Below are positions 9,945 through 18,555 of a stretch of DNA of 64,000 nucleotides, one piece after another (positions within the stretch are counted from its first letter, which is position 1; each line of letters starts with the position of its first letter). The DNA is from an uncultured Anaerolineae bacterium (GTDB taxonomy: Bacteria; Chloroflexota; Anaerolineae; Aggregatilineales; Phototrophicaceae), in the NCBI GenBank assembly GCA_934216615.1, contig CAKQCB010000003.1, positions 434,001 through 498,000 on the forward strand, in the 5' to 3' direction. The translations under genes and the position numbers were made by a program. Below the pieces are notes generated by a model that saw only the letters and a list, made by a program, of their open reading frames with translations, was not told the DNA's origin and did not search any database.

Positions 9945-9963
9945 CTAAACTAAATTAGTTTAG
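9945..9963. repeat. palindrome between xylB and ftsH
   Basis: CTAAACTAA-A-TTAGTTTAG has nine-base arms around a single central A, located 10 bases after the xylB stop and 20 bases before the ftsH ATG. No T-run follows and it lies next to the ribosome-binding site. A regulator-binding site or an mRNA hairpin is therefore more likely than a terminator. Confidence 0.5.
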
Positions 9964-9983
9964 AGTACAAATAAGGTCATAGC

Positions 9984-11999
9984 ATGCTACCACCACAGAA
10001 TCAGAAACCCCCTACGCCACCGCGACCAGAGGGGGATAATAACGATCCTCGTCCACCGCAGTTCTTTCAGTGGCAACGTTACATTTGGGTGATCTTGCTC
10101 GGCTTCTTACTGTTATGGAGCTTATTACGAGTTCCGGATATGCTGAGCAGTGTTTCGCCCAGCCAGCCGATTGAGATACCGTATTCGGTCTTTTACACCC
10201 AAGTGACCAGTGGGAATGTTTCGGAAGTCATTCTGGAAGATCAAAGTGCGCGTGGAAATTTCCGCGACGCGGTCACCTTCCCCGAAGATGGCTCACCACT
10301 GATTGAGCAAGGCGTGCAGCAAAATACGTCCGGCTCTTTCGTAACGACCCTCTTACCCATCAGCGACCCCGAACTTGCGACGATCTTGCGCGAAAACAAT
10401 GTCACCATCATTGGGAATATCGCGGAAGTGAACCCAATTCTCTTGTTCTTATTGAACTGGGGGCCAATCTTACTTTTCATCGGTTTGATTTTATGGCAAA
10501 CACGGCGCGCACAACGTCAAATGGGCGGGGTGTTTGGGTTTGGTCGTACCCAAGCCCGTGAATACAACACCGAACGTCCACACGTCACCTTTGCCGATGT
10601 TGCAGGACAGCAGGCCGCAAAAAGTGAATTGGTCGAAATTGTAGATTTCCTGCGTGAACCTGAAAAATATATCGCGCTTGGCGCGCGCATCCCGCGTGGG
10701 GTTCTACTCGTCGGCCCGCCCGGAACGGGTAAAACCTTGCTGGCACGCGCCGTTGCGGGGGAAGCGAACGTCGCGTTCTTCAGCATCGCCGCTTCCGAAT
10801 TTGTAGAGATGTTCGTCGGCGTGGGCGCTTCCCGCGTGCGCGATTTATTCAACAAAGCCAAAGCTGCCGCCCCTGCCATCGTCTTCATCGACGAAATTGA
10901 TGCTGTCGGCCGTCAGCGTGGTGCAGGTTTAGGCGGTGGGAATGATGAACGTGAACAGACGCTCAATCAATTACTGGCCGAAATGGATGGTTTCGACCAA
11001 ACGGAAAGCGTGATCGTGATGGCCGCGACCAACCGCCCTGACGTGTTAGACCCCGCGTTGTTACGCCCCGGACGGTTTGATCGTCAAGTCACCGTTGCCC
11101 TGCCCGACCGCGCAGGCCGTTTAGATATTCTGAAAGTCCATGTTCGCGGTAAGCCCATCGCCACCGATGTCGATTTAGAAACCTTAGCCAAATCGACCAT
11201 TGGCTTTAGTGGGGCGGATATTGCCAACCTCGCCAACGAAGCTGCGTTGAGCGCCGCCCGCAATAACCGCAAGCAGATCACCGAGACCGATTTCCTCGAC
11301 GCGTATGATCGCATCATTTTGGGGACCCAAAGCCCGCCCTTAGCCAACGAGCAAGAACGGCGCGTGGTCGCGTACCACGAAGCAGGTCACGCATTGGTTG
11401 CGGCCTTAACGCCGGGCGCTGACCCTGTACTCAAAGTGACGATTGTCCCGCGTGGGCAAGCGTTGGGCATCACCGCTACATTACCGGACGATGACCGCCG
11501 TAATTACTCGCGCACGTACCTGTTAGCCCAAATGAATATGATGCTTGGGGGACGTGCCGCCGAAGAAGTCGCGATTGGCGAAATCACAACAGGCGCTTCA
11601 AACGACTTACAACGTGTGACCAATATGGCACGACGCATGGTGTCACAGTTCGGCATGAGCGAAAACATCGGCCCGTTAAACTATGGTGAAGACGAACGTC
11701 AACCGTTCTTGGGGTATTCACTGTCTCAAGGTCGTCAATACAGTGAACAAACCGCCGCACAAATTGATGCTGAAGTCCGTCGCATCGTGGAAAACGCGTA
11801 TGAAGAAGCGGTCACATTGATCAAAGCCAACGTGGACAAGCTGGATATGCTGGCGCACGAACTGCTGACGACAGAAATTGTGAATCGTGACCGTGTGTTA
11901 GCCATCGCAGGCATCACCCCTGAAGCCAAAGAGGAAGAAGATGCACACGTGATTGGCAATACGTCGGCAGACACGCTTCCACCCGAACCAACCGAATAA
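9984..11999 (+). CDS. ftsH: ATP-dependent zinc metalloprotease FtsH
   Basis: This is a membrane-anchored hexameric AAA+ protease for membrane and regulatory protein turnover. A proline-rich N-terminus precedes a first membrane helix at about residues 31-48, an extracytoplasmic domain, and a second helix at about 152-170. The AAA module has Walker A GPPGTGKT, Walker [12 protein letters not shown], the pore motif [10 protein letters not shown], and the second region of homology [20 protein letters not shown]. The zinc site HEAGH follows near residue 466. The length of 671 aa is normal. AAGG stands about nine bases before the ATG. A strong terminator follows the gene. Confidence 0.97.
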   Translation: MLPPQNQKPPTPPRPEGDNNDPRPPQFFQWQRYIWVILLGFLLLWSLLRVPDMLSSVSPSQPIEIPYSVFYTQVTSGNVSEVILEDQSARGNFRDAVTFPEDGSPLIEQGVQQNTSGSFVTTLLPISDPELATILRENNVTIIGNIAEVNPILLFLLNWGPILLFIGLILWQTRRAQRQMGGVFGFGRTQAREYNTERPHVTFADVAGQQAAKSELVEIVDFLREPEKYIALGARIPRGVLLVGPPGTGKTLLARAVAGEANVAFFSIAASEFVEMFVGVGASRVRDLFNKAKAAAPAIVFIDEIDAVGRQRGAGLGGGNDEREQTLNQLLAEMDGFDQTESVIVMAATNRPDVLDPALLRPGRFDRQVTVALPDRAGRLDILKVHVRGKPIATDVDLETLAKSTIGFSGADIANLANEAALSAARNNRKQITETDFLDAYDRIILGTQSPPLANEQERRVVAYHEAGHALVAALTPGADPVLKVTIVPRGQALGITATLPDDDRRNYSRTYLLAQMNMMLGGRAAEEVAIGEITTGASNDLQRVTNMARRMVSQFGMSENIGPLNYGEDERQPFLGYSLSQGRQYSEQTAAQIDAEVRRIVENAYEEAVTLIKANVDKLDMLAHELLTTEIVNRDRVLAIAGITPEAKEEEDAHVIGNTSADTLPPEPTE

Positions 12000-12026
12000 C
12001 CTCTTTTTTTCACCAGCGTACATTTC

Positions 12027-12062
12027 AAAAACTCAATCTGTGATACAGGTTGAGTTTTTTTT
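12027..12062 (+). terminator. Rho-independent terminator of ftsH
   Basis: AAAAACTCAA and CTGT pair with ACAG and TTGAGTTTTT around a GAT loop, with one U·G pair inside the stem. A run of T follows at 12055-12062. It begins 27 bases after the ftsH stop. Confidence 0.9.
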
Positions 12063-12184
12063 AGGGTTGCGTCACAGAATCGTGGGGGATTCGTAGTGTA
12101 GTTGAGGCGGCGCAGAGGGCTACTCAATTCTAAAAAAAGACTATATTGAAAATAAGGTTTATTGATTCTAAGGGAATATTTTCT

Positions 12185-13939
12185 ATGCAAAAATTCTCTA
12201 TGCTCACGATCTTACTCATCTTTTTATGGGGAAATATGTTCTCGCTTCGCGCTCAAAGTGAAGGGACATTCGTCAACACAGGGGATTACGGAAGCAACCT
12301 ACGGGCGCTGGCCTTCAATGCTGAAGAAACCGTCCTCTATGTAGTCACCCCCTCTGAAATCCAGTTTTATGATCTCCTATCGCCTGACTTGGCGTTACTC
12401 AACCGTATCGAACTGGCGGGCATCAACGTCATGGCCAGTCGCGAGAATATCGCCGCTGTTCAGCACTACAGCCCAGACCGCCAAAGCTATCACATCAGCC
12501 TTGTGGATTTAGACGCGCAAGCTGTCTCACAGCCAAGCCTCATCACAGAGATGCTCACCCCTAACATCAAAATGGCTTTTTCGGCGGATGGCTCACGCCT
12601 TGCACTGATGGATGGCGAAACGTTACGCATCCTCGATGTGCCGAGTGGGGATGTTCATTTCTCATGGACTGCAGACACGGCTCAAGATGCGGGCGCGTTG
12701 GCGTGGTCAGCCGACGGTCATTATTTAGGCTTCATCCATGCCAATCAATTTAAAGTGCTCGACCTGAATACCCAAACCTTCATTTACGAAAGCACCGCGC
12801 CGTCTGTCCAATCAAGGGATATCATCCTGTATGCAGGGGGTCGCTTTGTGGTCTATTCCCCCGATGATTCCAATTTCCTCATCTACGATGTTCCGAATCA
12901 AAAAGAGCAGGTGATCGGCATTCCCGTCTCATCCATCATGGAACATTTTTTGATCGAGTTTGATGATGCCCTCACCCAGATGACGATTGAACGTGGAAGG
13001 CGTCCAAGTTTCACCCAAGTTTTTCCGATTCCCGCCTCAACCCAAGATGGGTTCATCGAAGCGGGTCCGTTAGCTATTGACAGCGCGGGTTTTTTCAACG
13101 CTGGCCTTCAAGCCAGCGGGGATCGTTTCTCGGCTAGTCTCGTTTTTATGGGACAAACTCCTTACGAACATCTCGGCTATCGGCTTGAAATTACAGACCA
13201 AACCCAAGAATTCCCCACGCGCGCATTACCGACGGTATACACCATCACGCTGTACAGCATCCTCTATACGACGGATACCAGCGCCACGCTTCAAAGTTCG
13301 TGCGGGGAATATCTGGTTGATTTTTCGACCACTCCAGCGACACCCAATTTCACCGCTGGGTGTGGAGATGGAGGCATGGATCAAGAAATAATCTTGTGTG
13401 GCATCGCCACTCAACGCATTGATGCCGTTCCCGACTCGGCTGAAGGGCCGTTTGAACCATGTATCTATAACATCCGTGAACATTTTGAGTTCAGCCCGGC
13501 CGTTGAAGAACTTCTGAATGAAGCGACGGGCGAAGGCTTTGCGCTGAGCGAACACGTCAATACGTTAAAGTGGGCGTTGTTTTCTACCGAACGCGTCTAC
13601 GTGGTCACCACCGCAGAAACAGGGACAGTTGCTTTATGGAATGTGGATTCCACCGACCCCGAAAATATCCGTTTTGTAGGTGTGCGTTTGCTCACAGAAC
13701 CCTTCCGTCCGAACACGCTCACATTTAACAGCGATGGCACATTTTTGGCGGTGGGCACTACGCGCGGTGATGTCTACCTCTACACGACAGAGAACGGTGA
13801 ACTGCTCCAACACATCGATACACTCACCAGCCCTGTTGACCTTCAGTTTGCAGGCCGTGATGTGTTATATACCTTGGGCAGTGGCTTCCCAAATTATGGC
13901 GATCAACGGTTGATTCGTTGGGAATACACAGGCAATTAA
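12185..13939 (+). CDS. exported WD40/beta-propeller-like protein
   Basis: This is a 584-aa protein with a signal peptide at residues 1-24, ending near FSLRAQS. The remainder consists of recurring propeller-blade phrases: LRALAFNAEETVLYVV, IKMAFSADGSRLALMDG, AGALAWSADGHYLGFI and PNTLTFNSDGTFLAVGTTRG. These are the 'AFS-DG--LA' repeats of WD40/YVTN propellers. The middle part is less regular. I use the ATG at 12185, which has AAGGGA upstream and begins the signal peptide, rather than an upstream TTG. The protein is probably periplasmic or cell-surface; its ligand is unknown. The gene is isolated between two terminators. Confidence 0.75.
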   Translation: MQKFSMLTILLIFLWGNMFSLRAQSEGTFVNTGDYGSNLRALAFNAEETVLYVVTPSEIQFYDLLSPDLALLNRIELAGINVMASRENIAAVQHYSPDRQSYHISLVDLDAQAVSQPSLITEMLTPNIKMAFSADGSRLALMDGETLRILDVPSGDVHFSWTADTAQDAGALAWSADGHYLGFIHANQFKVLDLNTQTFIYESTAPSVQSRDIILYAGGRFVVYSPDDSNFLIYDVPNQKEQVIGIPVSSIMEHFLIEFDDALTQMTIERGRRPSFTQVFPIPASTQDGFIEAGPLAIDSAGFFNAGLQASGDRFSASLVFMGQTPYEHLGYRLEITDQTQEFPTRALPTVYTITLYSILYTTDTSATLQSSCGEYLVDFSTTPATPNFTAGCGDGGMDQEIILCGIATQRIDAVPDSAEGPFEPCIYNIREHFEFSPAVEELLNEATGEGFALSEHVNTLKWALFSTERVYVVTTAETGTVALWNVDSTDPENIRFVGVRLLTEPFRPNTLTFNSDGTFLAVGTTRGDVYLYTTENGELLQHIDTLTSPVDLQFAGRDVLYTLGSGFPNYGDQRLIRWEYTGN

Positions 13940-13942
13940 GAC

Positions 13943-13972
13943 AAAACGGGGTCGTGATGACCCCGTTTTTTT
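13943..13972. terminator. terminator shared by the convergent propeller and EF-G-like genes
   Basis: AAAACGGGGTC and GACCCCGTTTT form an 11-bp stem with loop GTGAT. T-runs on the plus side, and A-runs acting as T on the minus side, make it usable in both directions. Confidence 0.9.
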
Positions 13973-13983
13973 ATGCTGAAGAA

Positions 13984-16059
13984 TTAGTCTGACGTGGTAT
14001 GTGGTTTGTACGCGGCGATGATCGGTTGAGCGATATGCGAAGGGACGGCATCATAATGGCTAAATGTCATCGTATAGGTTCCGCGTCCACCCGTCAGCGA
14101 ACGAAGATCATTCCCATAACGAAGCATTTCTGAAAGTGGGACTTGTACATTAATCACACTGCGCGGGCCTTCCGTCTCCATACCTTGAACACGTCCACGA
14201 CGGGTGTTCATATCGCCCATGATGTCGCCCATCATGGATTCAGGAACTGTGATCACCGCGTTCATAATCGGCTCTAACAATACCGGTTTGGCAGCTTGGA
14301 TGGCTTCTTTAAAGGCTTCACGCCCGGCAATTTCAAACGCGATTGGCTTGGAGTCTACCGCGTGCTCTTTACCGTCCATGACGACGACGCGCACATCAAT
14401 GACCGGATAGCCCGCCACCGCGCCTTGTGTCATCACGCTGTGAAGCCCTTTTTCGATGGAGGGGAAATAGGAACTAGAGATCGCCCCGCCGAACACTTCA
14501 GATTTAAATTCGTAACCGTTGCCTTGGTTTGGTTCTACCCGCAACGTCACTTCACCAAACTGCCCCGCCCCCCCTGTCTGTTTCTTGTGGCGATAGGTGG
14601 ATTGGCCTGCAGCGGAAATCGTTTCGCGGTACGGCACTTTCGGCACGGATATGTCCAACCCGACGCCTAATTTTTCAGCACGGCTGATGGCGAGGTTGAC
14701 GTGCATTTCGCCCATCCCTTCGAGGACAGTTTGACGTGTATTGTTATCTTGACGCCAGCGCAACGTAGGGTCGGACTCGGTCAAACTGCTGAGGACAGTC
14801 CCCATCCGTGTGCTGTCGGCTTGGGTACGGGGTGAAAGCGCCACGCTGTAGAGTGGGTCGGGAAAATCCGGACGGGTGATTTGTAACGGGTTTTCGCGCG
14901 AGCTGAAGGTATCGCCCGTTTTTGTTTGGCTCAGTTTGGCGATCACGCCAATATCCCCTGCATGTAACACAGGCACAGAGAGTTGTTCTTTACCGCGCAT
15001 CGTCATCAACGAGGCGAAACGTTCTTCCACAGCGCGGGTTGCATTCCAATGACGCGAATCATTATCAATTTGACCAGAGAAAATACGGAAATAACTGAGC
15101 GTACCGACAAAACGATCATGACTGGTTTTGAAGACATACGCCGCCAATGGGCCTTGATCAGTCTGCGGGGCATACAAGAAAGAGATTTCTTCTTCTGGGG
15201 TTAGAATTTGCACGCGACGTTCTGAAGGGGGCGAGACATAAACAACCATCGCTTCCATGAGAGGAATCGTGCCGATATTTTTCATGCCTGACGTCACGAA
15301 GATCGGGACGGTCTTCAAATACGCATCACGCGCAGCTTTACGCATGCCATCGCGAATTTCGTCCGAGTTGAGATCACCTTCAGAGAAATACTTTTCAATG
15401 AAACGATCATCGGCTTCAGCGGCGGCTTCCACTAATTTCAAACGGGCGGCATGCGCTTTTTCTGCAAGTTCGGCGGGCAGTTCGGAACGATCCTTACCCG
15501 CTTCATAGTAGGCTTTCATCGTGAGCAGGTTGATCACCCCTTTGAAGTCTGCTTCCGCGCCGATAGGAAGCATCACAGGGATGAACTTATATTCAGGGAA
15601 ATGTTCGCGTAAACTTTCTACGGTACGGTCAAAATTTGCATTTTCGCGATCCATTTTATTAATGGTCACGATGATGGGTTGTTGATACGCTTCGGCGTAT
15701 TGCCAAGCAATTTCAGTCCCCACTTCTACCCCAGAAACAGCATCAATAACGATCACGACAGAGTCAGCAACGCGGATTGCATTTTTCACTTCACCCTGAA
15801 AATCAGGGTAGCCGGGCGCATCCAATACATTGATTTTGTGGTCTTCAAACTCTACGGGAATTAACGACGTTGATAACGATAAACCACGTTCACGTTCTTC
15901 TTCGTCCCAGTCCGAAACGGTATTCTTTTCTTCAATTTTGCCTAAGCGAGTGAGGGCGCTCGTATTAAAAAGCATGGATTCAACGAGGGAAGTCTTGCCA
16001 GAGCTTTGATGACCAACAAATGCAACATTCCGCAGCTTATCTGTGGTGTACTCTTTCAT
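13984..16059 (-). CDS. elongation factor G-like translational GTPase (EF-G2 type)
   Basis: This 691-aa protein has the five-domain EF-G layout. G1 reads GHQSSGKTS, G4 NKMD, G3 DAPGYPDF, and the domain IV/V region ends in GGRGTYTMTFSHYD. Canonical EF-G has AHIDAGKTT and DTPGHVDF, so two catalytic-region motifs are altered, including the histidine that helps GTP hydrolysis. This fits the EF-G2/'EF-G-like' paralogue group, whose exact job is unclear. The main fusA is expected elsewhere in the genome. GGAGAAG stands upstream of the ATG at 16059. The gene is followed by a bidirectional terminator. Confidence 0.88.
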   Translation of the reverse strand: MKEYTTDKLRNVAFVGHQSSGKTSLVESMLFNTSALTRLGKIEEKNTVSDWDEEERERGLSLSTSLIPVEFEDHKINVLDAPGYPDFQGEVKNAIRVADSVVIVIDAVSGVEVGTEIAWQYAEAYQQPIIVTINKMDRENANFDRTVESLREHFPEYKFIPVMLPIGAEADFKGVINLLTMKAYYEAGKDRSELPAELAEKAHAARLKLVEAAAEADDRFIEKYFSEGDLNSDEIRDGMRKAARDAYLKTVPIFVTSGMKNIGTIPLMEAMVVYVSPPSERRVQILTPEEEISFLYAPQTDQGPLAAYVFKTSHDRFVGTLSYFRIFSGQIDNDSRHWNATRAVEERFASLMTMRGKEQLSVPVLHAGDIGVIAKLSQTKTGDTFSSRENPLQITRPDFPDPLYSVALSPRTQADSTRMGTVLSSLTESDPTLRWRQDNNTRQTVLEGMGEMHVNLAISRAEKLGVGLDISVPKVPYRETISAAGQSTYRHKKQTGGAGQFGEVTLRVEPNQGNGYEFKSEVFGGAISSSYFPSIEKGLHSVMTQGAVAGYPVIDVRVVVMDGKEHAVDSKPIAFEIAGREAFKEAIQAAKPVLLEPIMNAVITVPESMMGDIMGDMNTRRGRVQGMETEGPRSVINVQVPLSEMLRYGNDLRSLTGGRGTYTMTFSHYDAVPSHIAQPIIAAYKPHTTSD

Positions 16060-16091
16060 GATTTAACTTCTCCAAAATCATTTATAAAAAT

Positions 16092-16127
16092 GCAGTGTAA
16101 ATACTCTTTCAAACAGCAGTGTATATA
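16092..16127. repeat. short direct repeat upstream of the EF-G-like gene
   Basis: GCAGTGTAAATA (16092-16103) and GCAGTGTATATA (16116-16127) match at 11 of 12 bases and start 24 bases apart, in the 299-base divergent gap 16060-16358. On the minus strand each copy reads TA(T/A)TTACACTGC or similar and could overlap promoter elements of the EF-G-like gene. The rest of the gap is AT-rich with nothing else I recognise besides the pilin promoter. Confidence 0.35.
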
Positions 16128-16317
16128 AGTTTAAGGGGATTTTATGCTTGTGTGAAAGTTATGTCAAAGAGAGGGGATGAATTACACTATTTTTAAGGTA
16201 AAACTACACGTAAATTCGAGCTTTCAAAAAACAAACTATCCTTATGCTTTATTAGTACTTTGTACCCTCTATGAATTTTGTAAATTTTCCAGACAATATA
16301 ACTATGAAATTTATCAG

Positions 16318-16323
16318 TATAAT
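16318..16323 (+). promoter_or_regulatory. -10 box of the Flp pilin gene
   Basis: TATAAT lies 35 bases before the pilin ATG. The best -35 candidates upstream are weak, so an activator may help. It is the only good promoter element between the divergent EF-G-like gene and the pilin gene. Confidence 0.5.
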
Positions 16324-16358
16324 GTCCTAATCGAAAAGATTGCATAAGGAGTTCCAAA

Positions 16359-16505
16359 ATGTTGTACATGCCTCGTGAAGAAGGTCAAGGTCTCGTAGAA
16401 TACGCACTCATTCTCGTTTTGGTTGCCGTCGTGGTTATCGTTATTCTGTCCCTCTTGGGCCCGGCCATTGGTAACATTTTCTCCAACGTCGTTAACGCGC
16501 TCTAA
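16359..16505 (+). CDS. Flp/Fap-type type IVb pilin, solitary
   Basis: This is a 48-aa reading frame too short for most ORF filters. It reads MLYMPREEGQGLVEYALIL and continues into one long hydrophobic helix rich in V, I and L, ending SNVVNAL. The Gly before LVEY, the glutamate five residues after the expected prepilin-peptidase cut, and the YALIL core are typical of Flp pilins of Tad systems. AAGGAG lies eight bases before the ATG and a strong terminator follows, so it is a single-gene unit. No tad assembly genes or prepilin peptidase are in the window; they would have to be elsewhere. Confidence 0.88.
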   Translation: MLYMPREEGQGLVEYALILVLVAVVVIVILSLLGPAIGNIFSNVVNAL

Positions 16506-16529
16506 TTTTTACCATTCTTTATTGAAAGC

Positions 16530-16566
16530 GAAGACCGCGCTGTAACCCAGCGCGGTCTTCATTTTT
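16530..16566 (+). terminator. terminator of the Flp pilin gene
   Basis: GAAGACCGCGCTG pairs perfectly with CAGCGCGGTCTTC around the loop TAACC, followed by ATTTTTG. The 13-bp GC-rich stem starts 25 bases after the pilin stop. Confidence 0.95.
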
Positions 16567-16635
16567 GTGCAACAAAAATAAACCCCGATGGCTCCTGCTT
16601 TAGCCAAAACAAACGAAGTCAGACGTACTTGAGCG

Positions 16636-16664
16636 TTGACAATCATTTCTCATGAACCTATAAT
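16636..16664 (+). promoter_or_regulatory. consensus sigma70 promoter of the rpsA leader
   Basis: TTGACA (16636-16641), a 17-base spacer and TATAAT (16659-16664) match the consensus at every position and at optimal spacing. The predicted transcript starts near 16671, about 185 bases before the rpsA ATG. Confidence 0.9.
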
Positions 16665-16670
16665 GCCAAC

Positions 16671-16854
16671 CGATTTTCCATGAAAGGGGAAGCGTCGTCA
16701 CCCCGATGACGCAAGACGTTCGCTCTGTGCGATTGTTAATATTGACATCACAAAACCCGATTCACTCGCTGCAAGGACGCGGGTTCTTCGGGTTTTATTT
16801 TGTCCACTTTTAGGAAAATAAAAATTTTAAACTGCCCGGGGGCTTGAAGAAATA
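16671..16854 (+). promoter_or_regulatory. structured rpsA leader with attenuator-like hairpin
   Basis: The 349-base gap 16506-16854 holds the pilin terminator, the promoter and this leader. GCGTCGTC (16692-16699) pairs with GATGACGC (16705-16712) around ACCCC. Further on, AAAACCCGA (16752-16760) can pair with TCGGGTTTT (16788-16796), followed by ATTTTG, which resembles a terminator. Its left arm can instead pair with CGGGT at 16780-16784, giving a competing fold. This suggests attenuation of rpsA, or alternatively a separate small RNA of about 130 nt ending here. I do not recognise a known riboswitch class. Confidence 0.5.
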
Positions 16855-18054
16855 ATGCAAGAAACTGATACTGTTAGTTCAAGTAGCGAAGGCGTCATGG
16901 ATTTCGCTGCGCTCTTAGAAGCTTCGTTCAATCAAGAAGTTCCTGAACGAGGAGACATTGTTACAGGCGAAGTTGTCGCATTGGATAACCAAGGGTTAAT
17001 CATCGCCATTGAAGGCATGAAACGTGATGGGATTGTCCAACGCCGCGACTTGGAACGTATGAATGTCGATACCGATGCTTATAATGTAGGCGACGTTCTC
17101 GATGTTATGATTTTACGTATGGAAGACGACGAAGGTAATTTATTACTTTCCATGTCACAAGCGCAACAGTCTGAAGACTGGAAGCGCGCCGAAGAAATGA
17201 TGGGAACCGAAGAAAGCTGGGAAGGAATCGTCAGCGATTCTAACCGTGGTGGCTTGATCGTTCCGTTCGGTAATTTACGTGGTTTCGTTCCTGCCAGCCA
17301 TGTCCACGATTTACCACGTGGGTTAAATGAAGATGAACGTAAAGTTCGTATGAGCCGCTTGGTAGGTCAAACAGTTTCACTCAAGGTGATTGAAGTCAAC
17401 CGCAAGCGTCGTCGTTTGGTGTTCAGCCAACGTGCCGCCCAAGCTGGCAACCGCGAACAACGTAAAGAAGTTCTGCTCGACCAACTGCAAGAAGGTGAAG
17501 TTCGTACCGGTGTGGTCAGCGGTCTGCGCGACTTCGGCGCATTCGTTGACTTAGGCGGTGCTGACGGTCTCATCCACATTTCCGAATTGGCTTGGCACCG
17601 CGTCACCCACCCACGCGAAGTGTTGAAAGTGGGCGACGAAATCCAAGTTTATATCCTGCGCTTGGATTCTGAAGGCAAACGCATCGGCTTGAGCTTGAAG
17701 CGTCTGCAAGAAAACCCATGGGCACAGGTTGAAGAAATGTACCATGTCGGTCAATTGGTCGAAGGTGTCGTGAGCCGTGTTGCTCAATTCGGTGCATTTG
17801 TCAGCCTTGAACCCGGTGTCGAAGCTCTGCTCCACACCAGCCAAATCAGCGAACCGCCGCCGGAAGACCCCACTTTGGTGGTGCATGAAGGTCAACGTTT
17901 GCTCATGCGCGTCATCAGCATCGAAGCTGACAAACAACGCTTAGGCTTGAGCTTGAAAGAAGTCACTGTCGGCGAAAAAGCCCAAGCTACAGAAGAAGAA
18001 ACACCTGAACCAGTAGCAGAAGTTGAAACTACTGTGGAAAGTAATGGAAATTAA
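16855..18054 (+). CDS. rpsA: 30S ribosomal protein S1 (four S1 domains)
   Basis: An RNA-binding protein that helps mRNA bind the small ribosomal subunit. Four S1 (OB-fold) domains are visible at about residues 33-102, 120-192, 213-282 and 298-368. The last two carry the classic phrases DFGAFVDLGGADGLIHISEL and QFGAFVSLEPGVEALLHTSQ. The C-terminus is a short acidic tail. Four domains and 399 aa match the shorter S1 forms of many non-proteobacterial lineages. The ribosome-binding site before the ATG at 16855 is weak; the ATG at 16897 is an alternative start. It sits with rpsU and infA, a small translation-initiation group. Confidence 0.92.
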   Translation: MQETDTVSSSSEGVMDFAALLEASFNQEVPERGDIVTGEVVALDNQGLIIAIEGMKRDGIVQRRDLERMNVDTDAYNVGDVLDVMILRMEDDEGNLLLSMSQAQQSEDWKRAEEMMGTEESWEGIVSDSNRGGLIVPFGNLRGFVPASHVHDLPRGLNEDERKVRMSRLVGQTVSLKVIEVNRKRRRLVFSQRAAQAGNREQRKEVLLDQLQEGEVRTGVVSGLRDFGAFVDLGGADGLIHISELAWHRVTHPREVLKVGDEIQVYILRLDSEGKRIGLSLKRLQENPWAQVEEMYHVGQLVEGVVSRVAQFGAFVSLEPGVEALLHTSQISEPPPEDPTLVVHEGQRLLMRVISIEADKQRLGLSLKEVTVGEKAQATEEETPEPVAEVETTVESNGN

Positions 18055-18060
18055 GCGTCA

Positions 18061-18110
18061 CATCTACTAGAATAGTGAGGCTGTGTTTTCAATAACAGCC
18101 TCATCAGATG
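18061..18110 (+). other. hairpin between rpsA and rpsU
   Basis: TGAGGCTGT (18076-18084) pairs with ACAGCCTCA (18095-18103). Outer CATCT (18061-18065) can pair with AGATG (18106-18110), giving a two-part stem just after the rpsA stop. There is no strong T-run, so it may be a processing or mRNA-stability element, or a leaky terminator before rpsU. Confidence 0.45.
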
Positions 18111-18162
18111 TTTAGATGACGCTTCACAGACACTCGACAAGAAAGGGGGTGAGGGACAAAGC

Positions 18163-18363
18163 ATGGCGTATGTAACTATTAGACCAAATGAATCGCAGGA
18201 ATCGCTTTTGCGTCGTTTCCGCAAAAAGGTCACAAACAGTGGTGTGTTGAGCACGGTACGTCGTAAACGTTGGCACATTTCAAAGAGCGAGCTTCGCCGT
18301 ATTGAAAAGAAAAAGGCCATTCGTCGTTCTCGCCGCCGTCAGCGCAAGTCCATGACTCGCTAG
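18163..18363 (+). CDS. rpsU: 30S ribosomal protein S21
   Basis: This is a 66-aa, very basic protein with the S21 pattern: ESQESLLRRFRKKVTNSGVL, then a run of arginines and lysines to the C-terminus. S21 sits near the 3' end of 16S rRNA and acts in initiation. AAGGGGGTGAGG lies upstream of the ATG. It stands between rpsA and infA, which fits a shared role in translation initiation. Confidence 0.95.
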   Translation: MAYVTIRPNESQESLLRRFRKKVTNSGVLSTVRRKRWHISKSELRRIEKKKAIRRSRRRQRKSMTR

Positions 18364-18440
18364 CGATAGCAGTCTAGGCGCTATAGGATGAGGAATTCTC
18401 ATCTCATTGTGTAGCCTTTGCGGGCACGCAGAACTTCCGC

Positions 18441-18460
18441 AAAAACGCGCAGGCGTTTTT
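18441..18460 (+). terminator. terminator-like hairpin after rpsU
   Basis: AAAAACGC pairs with GCGTTTTT around GCAG, a perfect 8-bp stem ending in T. An upstream TTTGCGG (18417-18423) can pair with CCGCAAA (18437-18443) and would compete for the left arm, so this could be a regulated terminator. A further hairpin, GATGAG/CTCATC, lies at 18387-18403. Confidence 0.55.
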
Positions 18461-18477
18461 GATTGTTGGAGGGATGT

Positions 18478-18507
18478 ATGCCAGCAGTGAAGATTTACCG
18501 CAAATGA
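18478..18507 (+). CDS. possible nine-residue leader peptide upstream of infA
   Basis: GGAGGGATGT immediately precedes an ATG that opens a ten-codon frame, MPAVKIYRK then TGA. The ribosome-binding site is stronger than that of many real genes here. The frame ends exactly where the next terminator stem begins (18508). This arrangement resembles a translated leader that controls a terminator. It could also be chance, because the frame is very short. Confidence 0.3.
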   Translation: MPAVKIYRK

Positions 18508-18555
18508 ACCGCTGTTTTTGCCTATAGCAGAAACAGCGGTACTTGTTTATTTTTC
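18508..18555 (+). terminator. terminator-like hairpin before infA
   Basis: ACCGCTGTTT (18508-18517) pairs with AAACAGCGGT (18531-18540) in a perfect 10-bp stem, followed after a few bases by GTTTATTTTT. It lies about 55 bases before the infA ATG, so infA needs either its own promoter downstream or read-through. Confidence 0.7.
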
